Source: UBA3006 sp036746695
GTDB taxonomy: Bacteria > Actinomycetota > Acidimicrobiia > Acidimicrobiales > Ilumatobacteraceae
Reading direction: 5' to 3'
Assembly: GCA_036746695.1 (NCBI GenBank)
Contig: DAIODP010000001.1
Location: forward strand, 1,116,001-1,180,000
Length of the DNA: 64,000 nt
Below, piece after piece: positions 8,487 to 17,182 of the stretch. The notes below the pieces were generated by a model, which was not told the DNA's origin, did not search any database, and worked only from the letters and a program-made list of their open reading frames with translations. The first letter of the stretch is position 1; the number at the start of each line of letters is the position of its first letter. A program made the position numbers and the translations under genes.

Positions 8487-9781
8487 GCGCGCCATCGCTC
8501 GTCGAGGCCTTGGCCTCACGCGTAAGTGAGGCGCTAGCGGATGAACGCATTGCCAGACACGCAGTTGGTGATAGCGACCTCAGCATTCCCCAAGAGTGGG
8601 AACTTGCTCGCAGTGCGGCAACAGCGGAGTGTGCTCGTCTAAGTGCTGCTCGCAGAAGCGAGGGCGGAAGTGTTCTCAATGATGTGCAGGAGCGCGAGTT
8701 GGTGGGCGCAGCGATAGCTCATGTTCTTGGGCTTGGTCGTCTGCAACCTTTGCTTGACGACCCCGACATCAGTGACATACATGTACGCGGTTGCGCACCT
8801 GTGTGGGTCAAGTTGCGCAATGGCCAGCGAGAGATGCGCGATCCAGTTGTCGACACAGATGAACAATTGATCGAACTCATCCGACGTGCTGCAACTCGAA
8901 TGGGGCGTAGCGAACGACGCTTTGATGCAGGCACTCCAGAACTCAACTTGCAACTTCCAGACGGATCTCGTTTGTTTGCTGCTATGGAAGTATCTGCACG
9001 CCCAAGCCTTGTCATTCGACGCCACCGCTTCGAAATTGCATCACTCAAAGATCTTCGATTGCGTGGGCTCTTTGATGAACAACTGGAGCAATTCTTTTCT
9101 GCAGCAGTTCGCGCGCGCCGAAACATCATCATTGCTGGTGGAACGGGTTCGGGGAAAACAACACTTCTCCGTGCTCTCATCAATGAGGTTGGGCCCAATG
9201 AACGAATCGTCACCATCGAGGATGCCTATGAGTTGGGCATTGAAAGATTTGAAGAACTACATCCCGACCACGATGCGCTGCAATCAAGGCCAGCAAACAT
9301 TGAGGGCCGCGGCGAAATCACACTTGCCGACCTCACCAGAATGGCGCTTCGGATGGACCCGGATCGCGTGATTGTCGGTGAAGTTCGAGGAGCGGAAGCC
9401 TTTCCAATGTTGATGGCGATGAGCCAGGGAAACAATGGGTCCATGTGCACCATGCACGCAGATAGCACTCGCTCGGTCTTCCCAAAGCTTGCGGCTTACA
9501 TGTCGATGGCATCAACTGGTTTGCCAATCGAAACCGTCAACTTATTAATCGCGAGTGCTGTGCATTTTGTCGTGTACATCGACAATTCATCGGGAACGCG
9601 CCGCATCACTTCAATACGGGAAGTCGTCGACAGTGACGGCTCGACGATGGTTTCAAATGAAATCTTCAAGTGGTCTGACGGAAGTGACGCCCCAACCGGA
9701 TTCCCCATGCGAGAACAGACGCGAGAGTTGTTATCGCGCAATGGCTATGTCGGCACATCAGAAATAGGGGTCCGCCAGTGA
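8483..9781 (+). CDS. tadA: Tad pilus assembly ATPase TadA/CpaF
   Basis: Cytoplasmic hexameric secretion ATPase that powers Flp/Tad pilus polymerisation. The 432-residue protein has an N-terminal helical region (1-120), a PAS-like N1/N2 domain and the catalytic C-domain. Walker A GGTGSGKT lies at 219-226, an Asp box near IEDAYEL (245-251), Walker B-like DRVIVGEVRG at 294-303, and the His box CTMHADS at 322-328. These identify the CpaF branch of type II/IV secretion ATPases. Both ends overlap neighbouring genes by 4 bases (ATGA upstream, GTGA downstream), so translation is coupled to the SAF gene and tadB. Confidence 0.95.
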   Translation: MSAPSLVEALASRVSEALADERIARHAVGDSDLSIPQEWELARSAATAECARLSAARRSEGGSVLNDVQERELVGAAIAHVLGLGRLQPLLDDPDISDIHVRGCAPVWVKLRNGQREMRDPVVDTDEQLIELIRRAATRMGRSERRFDAGTPELNLQLPDGSRLFAAMEVSARPSLVIRRHRFEIASLKDLRLRGLFDEQLEQFFSAAVRARRNIIIAGGTGSGKTTLLRALINEVGPNERIVTIEDAYELGIERFEELHPDHDALQSRPANIEGRGEITLADLTRMALRMDPDRVIVGEVRGAEAFPMLMAMSQGNNGSMCTMHADSTRSVFPKLAAYMSMASTGLPIETVNLLIASAVHFVVYIDNSSGTRRITSIREVVDSDGSTMVSNEIFKWSDGSDAPTGFPMREQTRELLSRNGYVGTSEIGVRQ

Positions 9782-10620
9782 ATGCGGTAATCACGCTTCT
9801 GATGGGCGCGGTAGTTGGTCTGGGGATTTTTGTTGTGGTGGCAGCACACCGCGGTGCGCGAGGGCTTTCTCGAATACTTGATTCCGCCGGAAGTTCGGTG
9901 CAGTTGCGTCCGATCATGTTGCTCATTCCCGGCGCTTTCCTAGTCGCTTTCATAGTCACTGGTTGGATTGTTATCGGCGCGGCTGCTGCTGCGGTGATGG
10001 CCTCGACGCCAGGGGTTGGCCGCCGGCCAGTAAAACAACGCGATGAGCAAGCGATTGTTGAAGCCATTGCTTCTTGGACGGAGCAATTGCGAGACACGTT
10101 GGCTGGTGCACACGGCTTGGAACAAGCCATTGTCGCAACCGCAAAGCACGCTCCGCAGCCAATTGTGCAAGCAGTAGAACGTCTCGCAGCCTTCATGGCA
10201 TACGGATCATTGCAAGACGGTTTGCGCAGATTCGCCGAGGAGGTGGATCATCCCACGGCCGACTTTGTCGTTGCAGCATTGGTAACTGCAACCCAACATC
10301 AAGCAAGAGATCTTGGAGTATTGCTTGGCCACGTAGCACAGTGCGCACGAGATGAAAGCCGCATGCGGAGCAGGGTTTGGGTAGGTCGTGCGCGCACGAG
10401 AAGCGCAGTCCGAATCATTACTGGAGTTGTTTCTGCATTTGTCGGCGGACTATTCATTTTTAATCGCGCCTATCTCGATCCGTACACATCAATTCAAGGG
10501 CAACTTATCTTGTCGTGCATTCTCGTCATGTTTGCAACGGCGATTGTTCTGATGCACAGCATGTCCCACATTCAGGCGCCCGAACGATTCATTCGGCGAC
10601 GGTTGGCGATAGTGCGATGA
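9778..10620 (+). CDS. tadB: Tad pilus platform protein TadB
   Basis: Inner-membrane platform protein of the Tad pilus machine, homologous to the GspF/PilC fold. The 280-residue protein has an N-terminal span (VITLLMGAVVGLGIFVVVAA), a second span (about 47-67), a cytoplasmic helical F domain (90-205, including a GAHGLEQAI motif typical of TadB) and two C-terminal spans (about 215-235 and 244-262). It starts at a GTG that overlaps the tadA stop (GTGA) and ends in an ATGA overlap with tadC. The TadB/TadC pair is expected to form a hetero-oligomeric platform under the TadA ATPase. Confidence 0.88.
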   Translation: MNAVITLLMGAVVGLGIFVVVAAHRGARGLSRILDSAGSSVQLRPIMLLIPGAFLVAFIVTGWIVIGAAAAAVMASTPGVGRRPVKQRDEQAIVEAIASWTEQLRDTLAGAHGLEQAIVATAKHAPQPIVQAVERLAAFMAYGSLQDGLRRFAEEVDHPTADFVVAALVTATQHQARDLGVLLGHVAQCARDESRMRSRVWVGRARTRSAVRIITGVVSAFVGGLFIFNRAYLDPYTSIQGQLILSCILVMFATAIVLMHSMSHIQAPERFIRRRLAIVR

Positions 10621-11435
10621 TCCTCGTCATTGTTGCTGGCGCACTATGTGGAACAGGAGTATTTTTGCTTGCCTTTCCAGAGGTCTTTGGCCGGTTAGTG
10701 AAAAAACTTTCATGTTGGCTGCCAACTATGCAGCGTCAATTGAAACAACGAACAAGCGAACGACATCGCTCCGACCTAGCCCTGACCGAGCGAATCGCAG
10801 AGGACATGGTTGTTCAGAAGCTCGTTGGTGTAGTTGCTGGCGCAGCGATGCCCGCAACTCTGTTCTCTTTGCTATCTGTCCTTGGTGTCTCGATTGACAA
10901 CACCTTTGCTATTTTTTGTTCTATCGCGTGCGCGCTCACCGGTTTTGTTCTTCCGGATCAGCGATTAAAGACTGAAGCGCGCCGCCGCAGACAAAGTTTC
11001 CTTCACGCATTTTCCAGTTTTCTCGACCTCACCAATGTTCTTCTTGCGGGCGGTGCCGGCACCGAGACCGCGCTTATGGCGGCCGCCGATGCCGGCGATG
11101 GATGGGCGTTCGGCCAACTGCGTAATGCGTTAGTCAGGGCGCGAAGCGCCCGAACCTCGCCGTGGAACGAGTTGGCAGCACTGGGCGAGCGATTTAACCT
11201 CACGCACGTAACAGAGGTTGCGGGCAGCGTTCAACTTGCCGGTGAGCATGGCGCACGCATCCGGTCGTCGCTTTCTGCAAAGGCGGAATCGCTGCGTCAT
11301 CGCCAGATGAGCGAAATAGAGGCGGCCGCCAATTCTGCCACCGAGCGAATGGGCGTACCCATGGTTCTTCTCTTTCTTGCATTCATCATGTTGATCGGAT
11401 ACCCCGCAGTAACGCTCGTTTTGGGGGGTTTATGA
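10617..11435 (+). CDS. tadC: Tad pilus platform protein TadC
   Basis: Second platform protein of the Tad machine, partner of TadB. From the ATG at 10617, which overlaps the tadB stop, it has 272 residues; the longer open frame from 10515 lies inside tadB and was rejected. It has a span at the N-terminus (ILVIVAGALCGTGVFLLAFP), two adjacent spans (about 73-110), a cytoplasmic F domain containing LLAGGAGTETALMAAADAG and LAGEHGARIRSSLSAKAESLRHRQ, and a final span (MVLLFLAFIMLIGYPAVTLVL). The GEHG and SLSAKAE motifs are the usual TadC signature. An 83-base gap follows before the pilin gene. Confidence 0.88.
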   Translation: MILVIVAGALCGTGVFLLAFPEVFGRLVKKLSCWLPTMQRQLKQRTSERHRSDLALTERIAEDMVVQKLVGVVAGAAMPATLFSLLSVLGVSIDNTFAIFCSIACALTGFVLPDQRLKTEARRRRQSFLHAFSSFLDLTNVLLAGGAGTETALMAAADAGDGWAFGQLRNALVRARSARTSPWNELAALGERFNLTHVTEVAGSVQLAGEHGARIRSSLSAKAESLRHRQMSEIEAAANSATERMGVPMVLLFLAFIMLIGYPAVTLVLGGL

Positions 11436-11518
11436 AAATCGTTTCCAAGTCTCTTTAGGAAAACACACATGTATTCAGTAACTAAACATTCATAAGTAAC
11501 AACAGGAAAGAGAACAAC

Positions 11519-11713
11519 ATGACACCAATGAAGAACACCTTCCAGTACTACTGGATTAGGTTCACCGCATCTCGACAGAGCGATCTGGAACAGGGCGAAG
11601 TAAGTGCAACAACAGTTGTTATGGCTGCTGCGTTGATTGCTCTAGCAATCGCGGTAGGAGCAACGATTACAGCAAGGGTTCGAGACAAAGCAAATTCGCT
11701 GGATCTCGGCTGA
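11519..11713 (+). CDS. Small Flp-like pilin candidate
   Basis: A 64-residue protein with a basic N-terminus of about 26 residues, then EQGEVSATT followed by a strongly hydrophobic helix (VVMAAALIALAIAVGATI) and a short charged tail. Size, position after tadC, and a Gly just before the hydrophobic stretch fit a major Flp-type pilin. The expected Glu at +5 of the mature protein is absent if cleavage is after the Gly (Glu is at +1 instead). The start follows a good Shine-Dalgarno (acaggaaagag) and the gene has its own 83-base leader region, which would allow separate, higher expression than the platform genes. It might instead be a minor pseudopilin. Confidence 0.68.
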   Translation: MTPMKNTFQYYWIRFTASRQSDLEQGEVSATTVVMAAALIALAIAVGATITARVRDKANSLDLG

Positions 11714-11724
11714 TTGGTTAACGA

Positions 11725-12099
11725 ATGAAGCTGGATCGAGGTGAGACAACTATACAAGTACTGCTTGCGGTCCCTGTGGTGTTCTCGCTGTTGTTATTGG
11801 CGGTTCAAAGTGCGGTGTACTTCCACACTGCAAATGTCGCCTCCGTCGCTGCCGCCCAAGGTGCCGCTGCCGCGGCGGCAGCTGATGGAGGATTGATTCC
11901 AGCATTAGACGCTGCTGCCAGGATGATCGCCGAATTGTCTGCAGAAAGCTCGCAGGTGCCATCCGTTTCCTTTACCGATTCAGATGTGGCAGTTGCAGTT
12001 CATTTGCGGGTGCCACAAGTAGCGCCGTTTTTTGCACTCACAGTTACTCGGGTATCGCGTGAGCCATTCGAGCGATATGTCGCCGAAAGTGATCGATGA
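11725..12099 (+). CDS. TadE-like pseudopilin
   Basis: A 124-residue protein with a very short leader (MKLDRG) followed by ETTIQVLLAVPVVFSLLLLAVQSAVYF, a class III (prepilin-like) signal/anchor, and an alanine-rich periplasm-facing helix (HTANVASVAAAQGAAAAAAADG). This layout is the TadE family pattern. The C-terminal half is beta-rich with VAVAVHLRVP, common in TadE/TadG small proteins. By analogy it would be processed by a prepilin peptidase and act as a minor pilin priming Flp assembly. It is 11 bases after the pilin gene and overlaps the next pseudopilin by 4 bases (ATGA). Confidence 0.72.
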   Translation: MKLDRGETTIQVLLAVPVVFSLLLLAVQSAVYFHTANVASVAAAQGAAAAAAADGGLIPALDAAARMIAELSAESSQVPSVSFTDSDVAVAVHLRVPQVAPFFALTVTRVSREPFERYVAESDR

Positions 12100-12497
12100 A
12101 GATCGATCGGGGAAGCGCGACAGTCGAGTTGGTGCTCCTTGCGCCTGTGCTGGTGGTGCTGGCCCTGTTCGTTGTTTATGCCGGCCGCGGGGCAGAGGCC
12201 CTCACTCAGGTTCGTCATTCGGCGGACCAGGGCGCTCGCGCTGCGTCGCTCGTCAGAATCTCGCGCATGGAAACGGTTGGCAGGTCGGCTGTTCTGGCCG
12301 ACTTGCAGCTCAGTGGCATGTCGTGCGTGAACCCACAAATAAATGTTGCAGTAGACACTGATTCGGCGGTTCGCTCTGTGCTTGTCGAAGTGGAATGTGT
12401 CGTTAACCAAACAGGACTAGGTCTGATTGGGCTAAGTGAACGCGTCGTAACAGCGCAATCCATAGAGGTCATCGACCGTTGGCGAGCGGAACCATAG
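12096..12497 (+). CDS. TadE/TadG-like pseudopilin
   Basis: A 133-residue protein beginning MKIDRGSATVELVLLAPVLV: a short basic leader ending in Gly, then SATVE with Glu at +5, the classical TadE processing signature, and a hydrophobic helix. The following region contains QVRHSADQGARAASLV, the conserved helix of TadE/TadG proteins. The C-terminal part has two cysteines that could pair outside the membrane (SGMSC and VECVVN). It overlaps the previous gene by 4 bases and its TAG stop overlaps the GTG start of the next (TAGTG), so the three pseudopilins are translationally linked. Confidence 0.78.
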   Translation: MKIDRGSATVELVLLAPVLVVLALFVVYAGRGAEALTQVRHSADQGARAASLVRISRMETVGRSAVLADLQLSGMSCVNPQINVAVDTDSAVRSVLVEVECVVNQTGLGLIGLSERVVTAQSIEVIDRWRAEP

Positions 12498-12895
12498 TGC
12501 GACCAGAGCCACAAACAGAGCGGGGTTCGATCACGGCCTTCGTTGCAGTATTAGCGATCACTTTCATTGCTTGTGCAGGGCTGGCAGTTGACGGCGGAAG
12601 GCTGGTTGCAGCCCGTGTGCAACTTGCAGACCATGCCGAAAATGCTGCACGCGCTGGCGTTCAAGAGGTCACTTCTTTACGTAGTGGTGAACCCGATATT
12701 GATGTAAGTAAAGCACGCAGCACCGCCGCCGCATACTTGCATTCATGGGGCGTAAGTGGTGAAGTAAGCGCAACAACCGAGGAAGTTACGGTCTCTGTGC
12801 GCCGTGTGGTGCCGATGTCAATTCTCGGATTATTCGGTGCTGGTAGCCGCATGGTGTCTGCGCAGCGAAGCGCGAAAGCTGTTACTGGTCCATGA
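12497..12895 (+). CDS. TadG-like protein (Flp pilus-associated)
   Basis: A 132-residue protein from the GTG at 12497, which overlaps the preceding stop; the TTG at 12479 would extend it into the upstream gene. After a 10-residue leader with TERGSITAF comes a hydrophobic helix (FVAVLAITFIACAGLAVDGG) and RLVAARVQLADHAENAARAGVQE, which is the start of the Flp pilus-assembly TadG/TadE-like family. It lacks the large vWA domain of full-length TadG, so it is a short variant. It overlaps the membrane regulator gene by 4 bases. A role as minor pilin or anchor is inferred from the family. Confidence 0.75.
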   Translation: MRPEPQTERGSITAFVAVLAITFIACAGLAVDGGRLVAARVQLADHAENAARAGVQEVTSLRSGEPDIDVSKARSTAAAYLHSWGVSGEVSATTEEVTVSVRRVVPMSILGLFGAGSRMVSAQRSAKAVTGP

Positions 12896-14748
12896 AAAGG
12901 ATTGCCACGCTCGGTTCGGGTTTGTCGTTCCTTGTTGGCGTTCCTGTCCTGCTGGTCTTATTTCGGCTGACTGTTGGTAAAGCACTGCGTTTGATCGTCG
13001 ACTCAGCGCAGTTACGTGATAGCGCTCAAATCATTTTTGGGCTAGCAGTTTTGGTGTTGTGGGTTGCGTGGCTGTGGGGCTCCACTGCCGTAGTCATTGA
13101 CGTATTTAGAACATGGGGCAATCGACGTTCACTCGCCATCACCTCGATTTCACATCGCGCATCTCTGCTCTTTGTGGTTGCATTGTGGTCGGTTCTTTTC
13201 ACTCAGCGAGCAACAACTGCATCAGCAGAGCAAGTAGCCACACACTTTATTGAGGAAGAGAATTCCGAAGTAGAAGTGGTTGCTTCTTCATTCAATCCAA
13301 TTCCATTGGCGCTTGCGGCCTCGGCTTTGCTGATTGCTGCAATCATCGGACACGTTGAATACGTGAAGCTCCGTCAGCTTCGTGGTGCATCGTCGTGGCA
13401 ACGTGTTCAACCACTATCTCGCCGGTCTCAATTTGCGCTTGGCAATTTGATGACTCGCGAATCGCTGCAAAATGTGAAACCAGTTCAACTTGCGATCCTC
13501 CAACTACAAGCAAGGGAGTGTTCGCCGAAGGTGGCCATTGTCGAACCCAACGGAGAAACTCGAACACTTTTGGAATCCCCACGGACAGTTGGCCCTGTGC
13601 TGGCTTACGTTCCGCTTGGTTTAACAGGCGGAAGCGTTGTTCTCATTGCTCTTCATCGCGGTTCGTGTGTAGACATTGTTGCGGACAACATTGCACTTGC
13701 AGAGTCCGCCTCCCGACATGTAATTGCAGCGGCTCAGCTGCTTGCAGTGGATGGCTTGTGTTCGGCAAATATCGTTCGTGATACCTACTCCGCAATTGAA
13801 CCCAACGCAGTCACTATTCGTATTTTGCCGCAATCACAGTCAAGTGAGCGACTAGAGCTGACAGAGCATGGATGGATGCTCTTTCCAACCCGCACACCTT
13901 TGTCGGTCTTTGGAATGAGCACCGAGGAATCTACAGAGATTGAAGAGTTGCTCGAGGATGTCAAACAGCCCTTGATCTCCGTTACGGAAAGCACACCATA
14001 TGTGATCAATGAATGGTCAATCTGTGTTCGACTTCTTGGCCCTGTTGGCGTGCAGACGAAGGATGGCAATGACATCCAGTTTGAAAAATCTAAAGCACTG
14101 GAACTGTTGGCATGGATCTCCACTCATCGCGAACGCCCAACACGAGTTGCTGCAAGAACGGCATTATGGGAAATGAACGTGCAGGATGCAACGTTTAACA
14201 ACATCGTCTCGGATTTGAGGCGTGGCCTTTCCCGATCGGCCAAGGACAACAGTGAGATCTTGCTCCGCACATTTAGCGACAACCTCTCGCTAATTGACAC
14301 TGTCATCACCGACGCGGACATTTTGGAACATGCTGTTCATCAAGCACGTCAAGAAATGAATGACGAAGCGGCCGATTCGCTTCGTCAAGCACTGATCTAT
14401 GTGCGAGATCTTCCATTCGCGGGAACCCGCTATCTGTGGCCAGACACCGAAGGAATCACCTCTAGGTTGGTACTCACCGCAATAACTGCCGCAATTTTGC
14501 TTGCGGAACACTGCCTGGAGCGCGCCGACATCGACGGAGTGTTCTGGGCTACTGGTCAAGGGCTAAAGGTGTTGCGTGGGCACGAAGAGTTGATCGCGCT
14601 TCGCATGCGAGCGTTCGCCGCACGAGGAGACTTTGCGGGAATCGAATCAGAGTGGTCGTCGTATGAACGAACAGTTCGCCGAGACCGGCACTTCGGAAGC
14701 AGCGTTTCACCCATTCTTCGTGAGGTGCATGAGGGCTTGATTGCCTAA
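12892..14748 (+). CDS. Membrane-anchored BTAD/SARP-type transcriptional regulator
   Basis: A 618-residue protein of unusual architecture. The first 155 residues hold four hydrophobic segments (about 9-27, 45-68, 87-104, 137-154). A soluble middle region of about 230 residues follows, without a recognised motif. The C-terminal 230 residues start with VRLLGPVGVQ and KALELLAWISTH (a winged-helix SARP-type DNA-binding fold) and continue with an all-helical BTAD domain (ADILEHAV through YERTVRRDRH). BTAD regulators normally bind DNA as soluble activators; tethering to the membrane suggests it senses envelope or pilus state. It is the last gene of the Tad operon, coupled to the TadG-like gene by an ATGA overlap, so it may control pilus expression. 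Confidence 0.72.
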   Translation: MKRIATLGSGLSFLVGVPVLLVLFRLTVGKALRLIVDSAQLRDSAQIIFGLAVLVLWVAWLWGSTAVVIDVFRTWGNRRSLAITSISHRASLLFVVALWSVLFTQRATTASAEQVATHFIEEENSEVEVVASSFNPIPLALAASALLIAAIIGHVEYVKLRQLRGASSWQRVQPLSRRSQFALGNLMTRESLQNVKPVQLAILQLQARECSPKVAIVEPNGETRTLLESPRTVGPVLAYVPLGLTGGSVVLIALHRGSCVDIVADNIALAESASRHVIAAAQLLAVDGLCSANIVRDTYSAIEPNAVTIRILPQSQSSERLELTEHGWMLFPTRTPLSVFGMSTEESTEIEELLEDVKQPLISVTESTPYVINEWSICVRLLGPVGVQTKDGNDIQFEKSKALELLAWISTHRERPTRVAARTALWEMNVQDATFNNIVSDLRRGLSRSAKDNSEILLRTFSDNLSLIDTVITDADILEHAVHQARQEMNDEAADSLRQALIYVRDLPFAGTRYLWPDTEGITSRLVLTAITAAILLAEHCLERADIDGVFWATGQGLKVLRGHEELIALRMRAFAARGDFAGIESEWSSYERTVRRDRHFGSSVSPILREVHEGLIA

Positions 14749-14770
14749 GCAACAGCGTTATATTGACCGC

Positions 14771-15211
14771 ATGGCTTCAGAACAAGAGATCGTTGATAGT
14801 CCAACCGAATGGGTTGCGGATCACATTGCTAGGTATGTGCAATCAAATGGCGAAGATGGCCATATGTGGCAGGGAGTGCCAACGCTGCTGTTGACAACTG
14901 TTGGCAAAGTGAGCGGCGCGAATCGGCGCACTGCTTTGATTTACGGGCGAATTGGCAACGACTACGTGATTGTTGCGTCAAAAGGCGGCCATCCAACACA
15001 TCCGCTTTGGTACAACAACTTGGTGTCGCACCCAACTGTTCGTTTACAGGTAGGCGCCGAAGTATTCGATGCAACCGCTACGACGATGGCGGAAGGAAGT
15101 GACCGGGAAACCGCATGGGCTGAGATGGTAGGAATTTGGCCGGGTTTCGCGGACTATCAGGAAAAGACAGACCGAAGAATTCCCTTGGTTCAGCTACAAC
15201 GAATTAGTTAG
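14771..15211 (+). CDS. F420-dependent nitroreductase-family (DUF385/Ddn-like) oxidoreductase
   Basis: A 146-residue protein from the ATG at 14771; an earlier in-frame TTG overlaps the preceding gene. It contains the split beta-barrel flavin/deazaflavin motifs of the DUF385 family: PTLLLTTVGKVSGANRRTAL, DYVIVASKGGHPTHPLWYNNL and HPTVRLQVGAE. These match Ddn-like proteins that reduce substrates with coenzyme F420H2. The family is common in Actinobacteria and often acts on quinones or xenobiotic nitro compounds. The substrate is not evident here. The 3' end overlaps the convergent WecA-like gene by 8 bases, so it is a lone gene between the Tad and polysaccharide operons. Confidence 0.88.
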   Translation: MASEQEIVDSPTEWVADHIARYVQSNGEDGHMWQGVPTLLLTTVGKVSGANRRTALIYGRIGNDYVIVASKGGHPTHPLWYNNLVSHPTVRLQVGAEVFDATATTMAEGSDRETAWAEMVGIWPGFADYQEKTDRRIPLVQLQRIS

Positions 15212-16238
15212 CAAGATTTGTTTCAGGTTTTCCTGCACCAGACACAATGGCGATGGCGATCAGAGGCAGATACGCCAAGATTGCACCGATAGTTCCATCT
15301 ATCCGATCAGTGGCAACTAGGTAGGCAAATGGGAGCAACCAAGCCACGGTTACGAAGAGCACGCCAAGCGTGACACGTCGATGTGATTCGGTGCGCATTG
15401 CTAGGCGCTGATAGGCGTGGCTCCGATGTGCAACGTGCGGGCGTTCTCCACGCAAGATTCGACGGATGAGGGTAATTGTCGCATCGACGATAAAGACACC
15501 AAGCATGATTACCCAAACCCAAAAGAATTTGGACTCATCGTTTGTGGAAATAAGTGACATCAGTGCCAGCACGATCCCCAAAAACCCACTGCCCACATCA
15601 CCCATAAAGATTCTTGCGGGCGGGAAGTTGAAAGCAAGAAACCCTAAGACCGAGCCGGCAAGCAGAATCGGGGGGACTGTTGAATGCAAGGAAAGGTCTT
15701 GTTGGTACGAAAGTACCGCAACGCCGACACATGCCGAAATTGTTTGAACCGCTGCAATGCCGTCAATTCCATCCATGAAATTAAAGAGATTGAGTAGCCA
15801 AACGACATAAATAATTGCGATCACATTTCCAACAATGGACAAATTGATCTCTGCGCCAAAGACAATTACTGGCTTGAGCCAATCCACAAAAATGAGGCCC
15901 AAAACTGCTGCAACTCCATGAACGAACAAACGCAAGCCAGCGCTAATCGCAATGCCTCGATCATCAAGAAATCCGACAAATGCAACCAAAGCTCCGGCAA
16001 CGATCAAACCCCAAAGGGGCCGCGATGGAAGGTCGCTTGAAATACCGTACGCAGCGATACCAGCAAGTGAAGCAATGACAAAAGAAAGCCCGCCGCCCCG
16101 AGGGGTTGGTGTGGAGTGTGAACTTCGTTCGTTGGGAATGTCGATGCGTCCGACTTTGCTAGACCGCTTCAGAACAATTGCAGTGAGTAGTGCAGAAATG
16201 ACGAGAAGCACCCCTGCTGTTGAAACATACGGAATCAC
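15204..16238 (-). CDS. WecA/MraY-type phosphoglycosyl transferase
   Basis: Integral-membrane enzyme transferring a sugar-1-phosphate from a UDP-sugar to undecaprenyl phosphate, the first step of a lipid-linked glycan. The 344-residue protein has about 10 hydrophobic segments and the family motifs: HSTPTPRGGGLSF (cytoplasmic loop 1), FVGFLDDRG (Asp-Asp catalytic pair), NLFNFMDGIDGIAA (Mg-binding loop) and HRSHAYQRL (the HxH-like loop 5). It is closer to the WecA/WbpL type than to MraY, since the pentapeptide-binding motifs are not seen. As the last gene of the 18-kb minus-strand operon it probably initiates the glycan that the other genes build. It overlaps the epimerase gene by 4 bases. Confidence 0.87.
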   Translation of the reverse strand: MIPYVSTAGVLLVISALLTAIVLKRSSKVGRIDIPNERSSHSTPTPRGGGLSFVIASLAGIAAYGISSDLPSRPLWGLIVAGALVAFVGFLDDRGIAISAGLRLFVHGVAAVLGLIFVDWLKPVIVFGAEINLSIVGNVIAIIYVVWLLNLFNFMDGIDGIAAVQTISACVGVAVLSYQQDLSLHSTVPPILLAGSVLGFLAFNFPPARIFMGDVGSGFLGIVLALMSLISTNDESKFFWVWVIMLGVFIVDATITLIRRILRGERPHVAHRSHAYQRLAMRTESHRRVTLGVLFVTVAWLLPFAYLVATDRIDGTIGAILAYLPLIAIAIVSGAGKPETNLAN

Positions 16239-17182
16239 GAACGGGCCTCCAAGGTGGATTGAGCCATGATGTTCATGGATTCGACCACGGTTAACTCAGG
16301 AGCCCATTGCAGAAGTTGCTTGGTCTCGCTGATATCAACCATTAACGAGCCGCAAAGGCGCTGGTACATACCATGCTTGCCAATGAGTATGGATAAAACC
16401 TTAAGTAACCCGACGGGAAACCAAAAAAGATTTGGGGAAACATTGTGCGCACGGGCGATAGCGCGGATGAGTTGAGGTGTGGAAAGGTCTTCGCCATCGG
16501 ACACCAGCAATGTGGCATTGATCGGGACCTCAATGGACACAGCCCGATACAAGGCGGAGCAAAGGTTCTGGACCGAAATAAGGCTTCGTCTATTTCGAAC
16601 GCCACCAAGTGGAATGGGCATTCCGCTGATGGAAAGTTTTATCAGTGATGCAAAGTTTGCTCGCACGCCTGTGCCATAGACAAGCGGGGTGCGAATAATC
16701 ACGCAATCCATCGCTGTCGAACCCGCAACTCGCTGCAACTCCTGTTCGGCGTGAAGTTTTGAAATGCCGTATTGATCGCGTGGATGGGGGGCATCTTTGG
16801 AAGTAAATGGTTTGTTGTTTGGTGTTGATTCGCCGTTTACCTTGATGGAACTAAGGAAAACAAAGCGTCGAATTCCATTATTCGCTGCGCATTCGGCAAG
16901 TCGACGAGTGACATCGGTGTTTGCTGATTCGTAGGCTGCGGATGCATCCACCTTTCCTTCGCTCATGACATGCGCCCTACCAGCAAGGTGAATAATCGCA
17001 TCGCATCCAACAACGATTGAGTCGAGGTTCTCTGTGCGTTCAAGATCACAAGCGATGTTGTCGTTTCCGTAGCGAGCATCCGCAATTCTTGTTAACGCAC
17101 GAACTTCATGACCCTTGCTTTTCAGCAGCGTATAGAGGTGTCCACCCACAAAACCGTTGGCGCCAGTCAGTAAAACTCTCAT
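16235..17182 (-). CDS. NAD-dependent sugar epimerase/dehydratase (extended SDR)
   Basis: A 315-residue extended short-chain dehydrogenase with the NAD-binding GANGFVGGHLY at the N-terminus, IHLAGRAHV, and the catalytic YGISK at about 143. It resembles UDP-GlcNAc/UDP-glucose 4-epimerases and the C4-reductases that are routinely encoded next to WbpL-type initiating transferases in O-antigen loci. In that arrangement the enzyme makes the UDP-sugar used by the neighbouring phosphoglycosyl transferase. The exact sugar (UDP-QuiNAc, UDP-FucNAc or UDP-GalNAc) cannot be set from the sequence. It overlaps both neighbours by 4 bases and is translationally coupled to them. Confidence 0.82.
   Translation of the reverse strand: MRVLLTGANGFVGGHLYTLLKSKGHEVRALTRIADARYGNDNIACDLERTENLDSIVVGCDAIIHLAGRAHVMSEGKVDASAAYESANTDVTRRLAECAANNGIRRFVFLSSIKVNGESTPNNKPFTSKDAPHPRDQYGISKLHAEQELQRVAGSTAMDCVIIRTPLVYGTGVRANFASLIKLSISGMPIPLGGVRNRRSLISVQNLCSALYRAVSIEVPINATLLVSDGEDLSTPQLIRAIARAHNVSPNLFWFPVGLLKVLSILIGKHGMYQRLCGSLMVDISETKQLLQWAPELTVVESMNIMAQSTLEARS

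Noticed and set aside
10515..10616. Longer open frame extending tadC upstream
   Set aside because: The extension lies entirely within tadB and has no hydrophobic or family pattern; the ATG at 10617 overlaps the tadB stop as in the other junctions.
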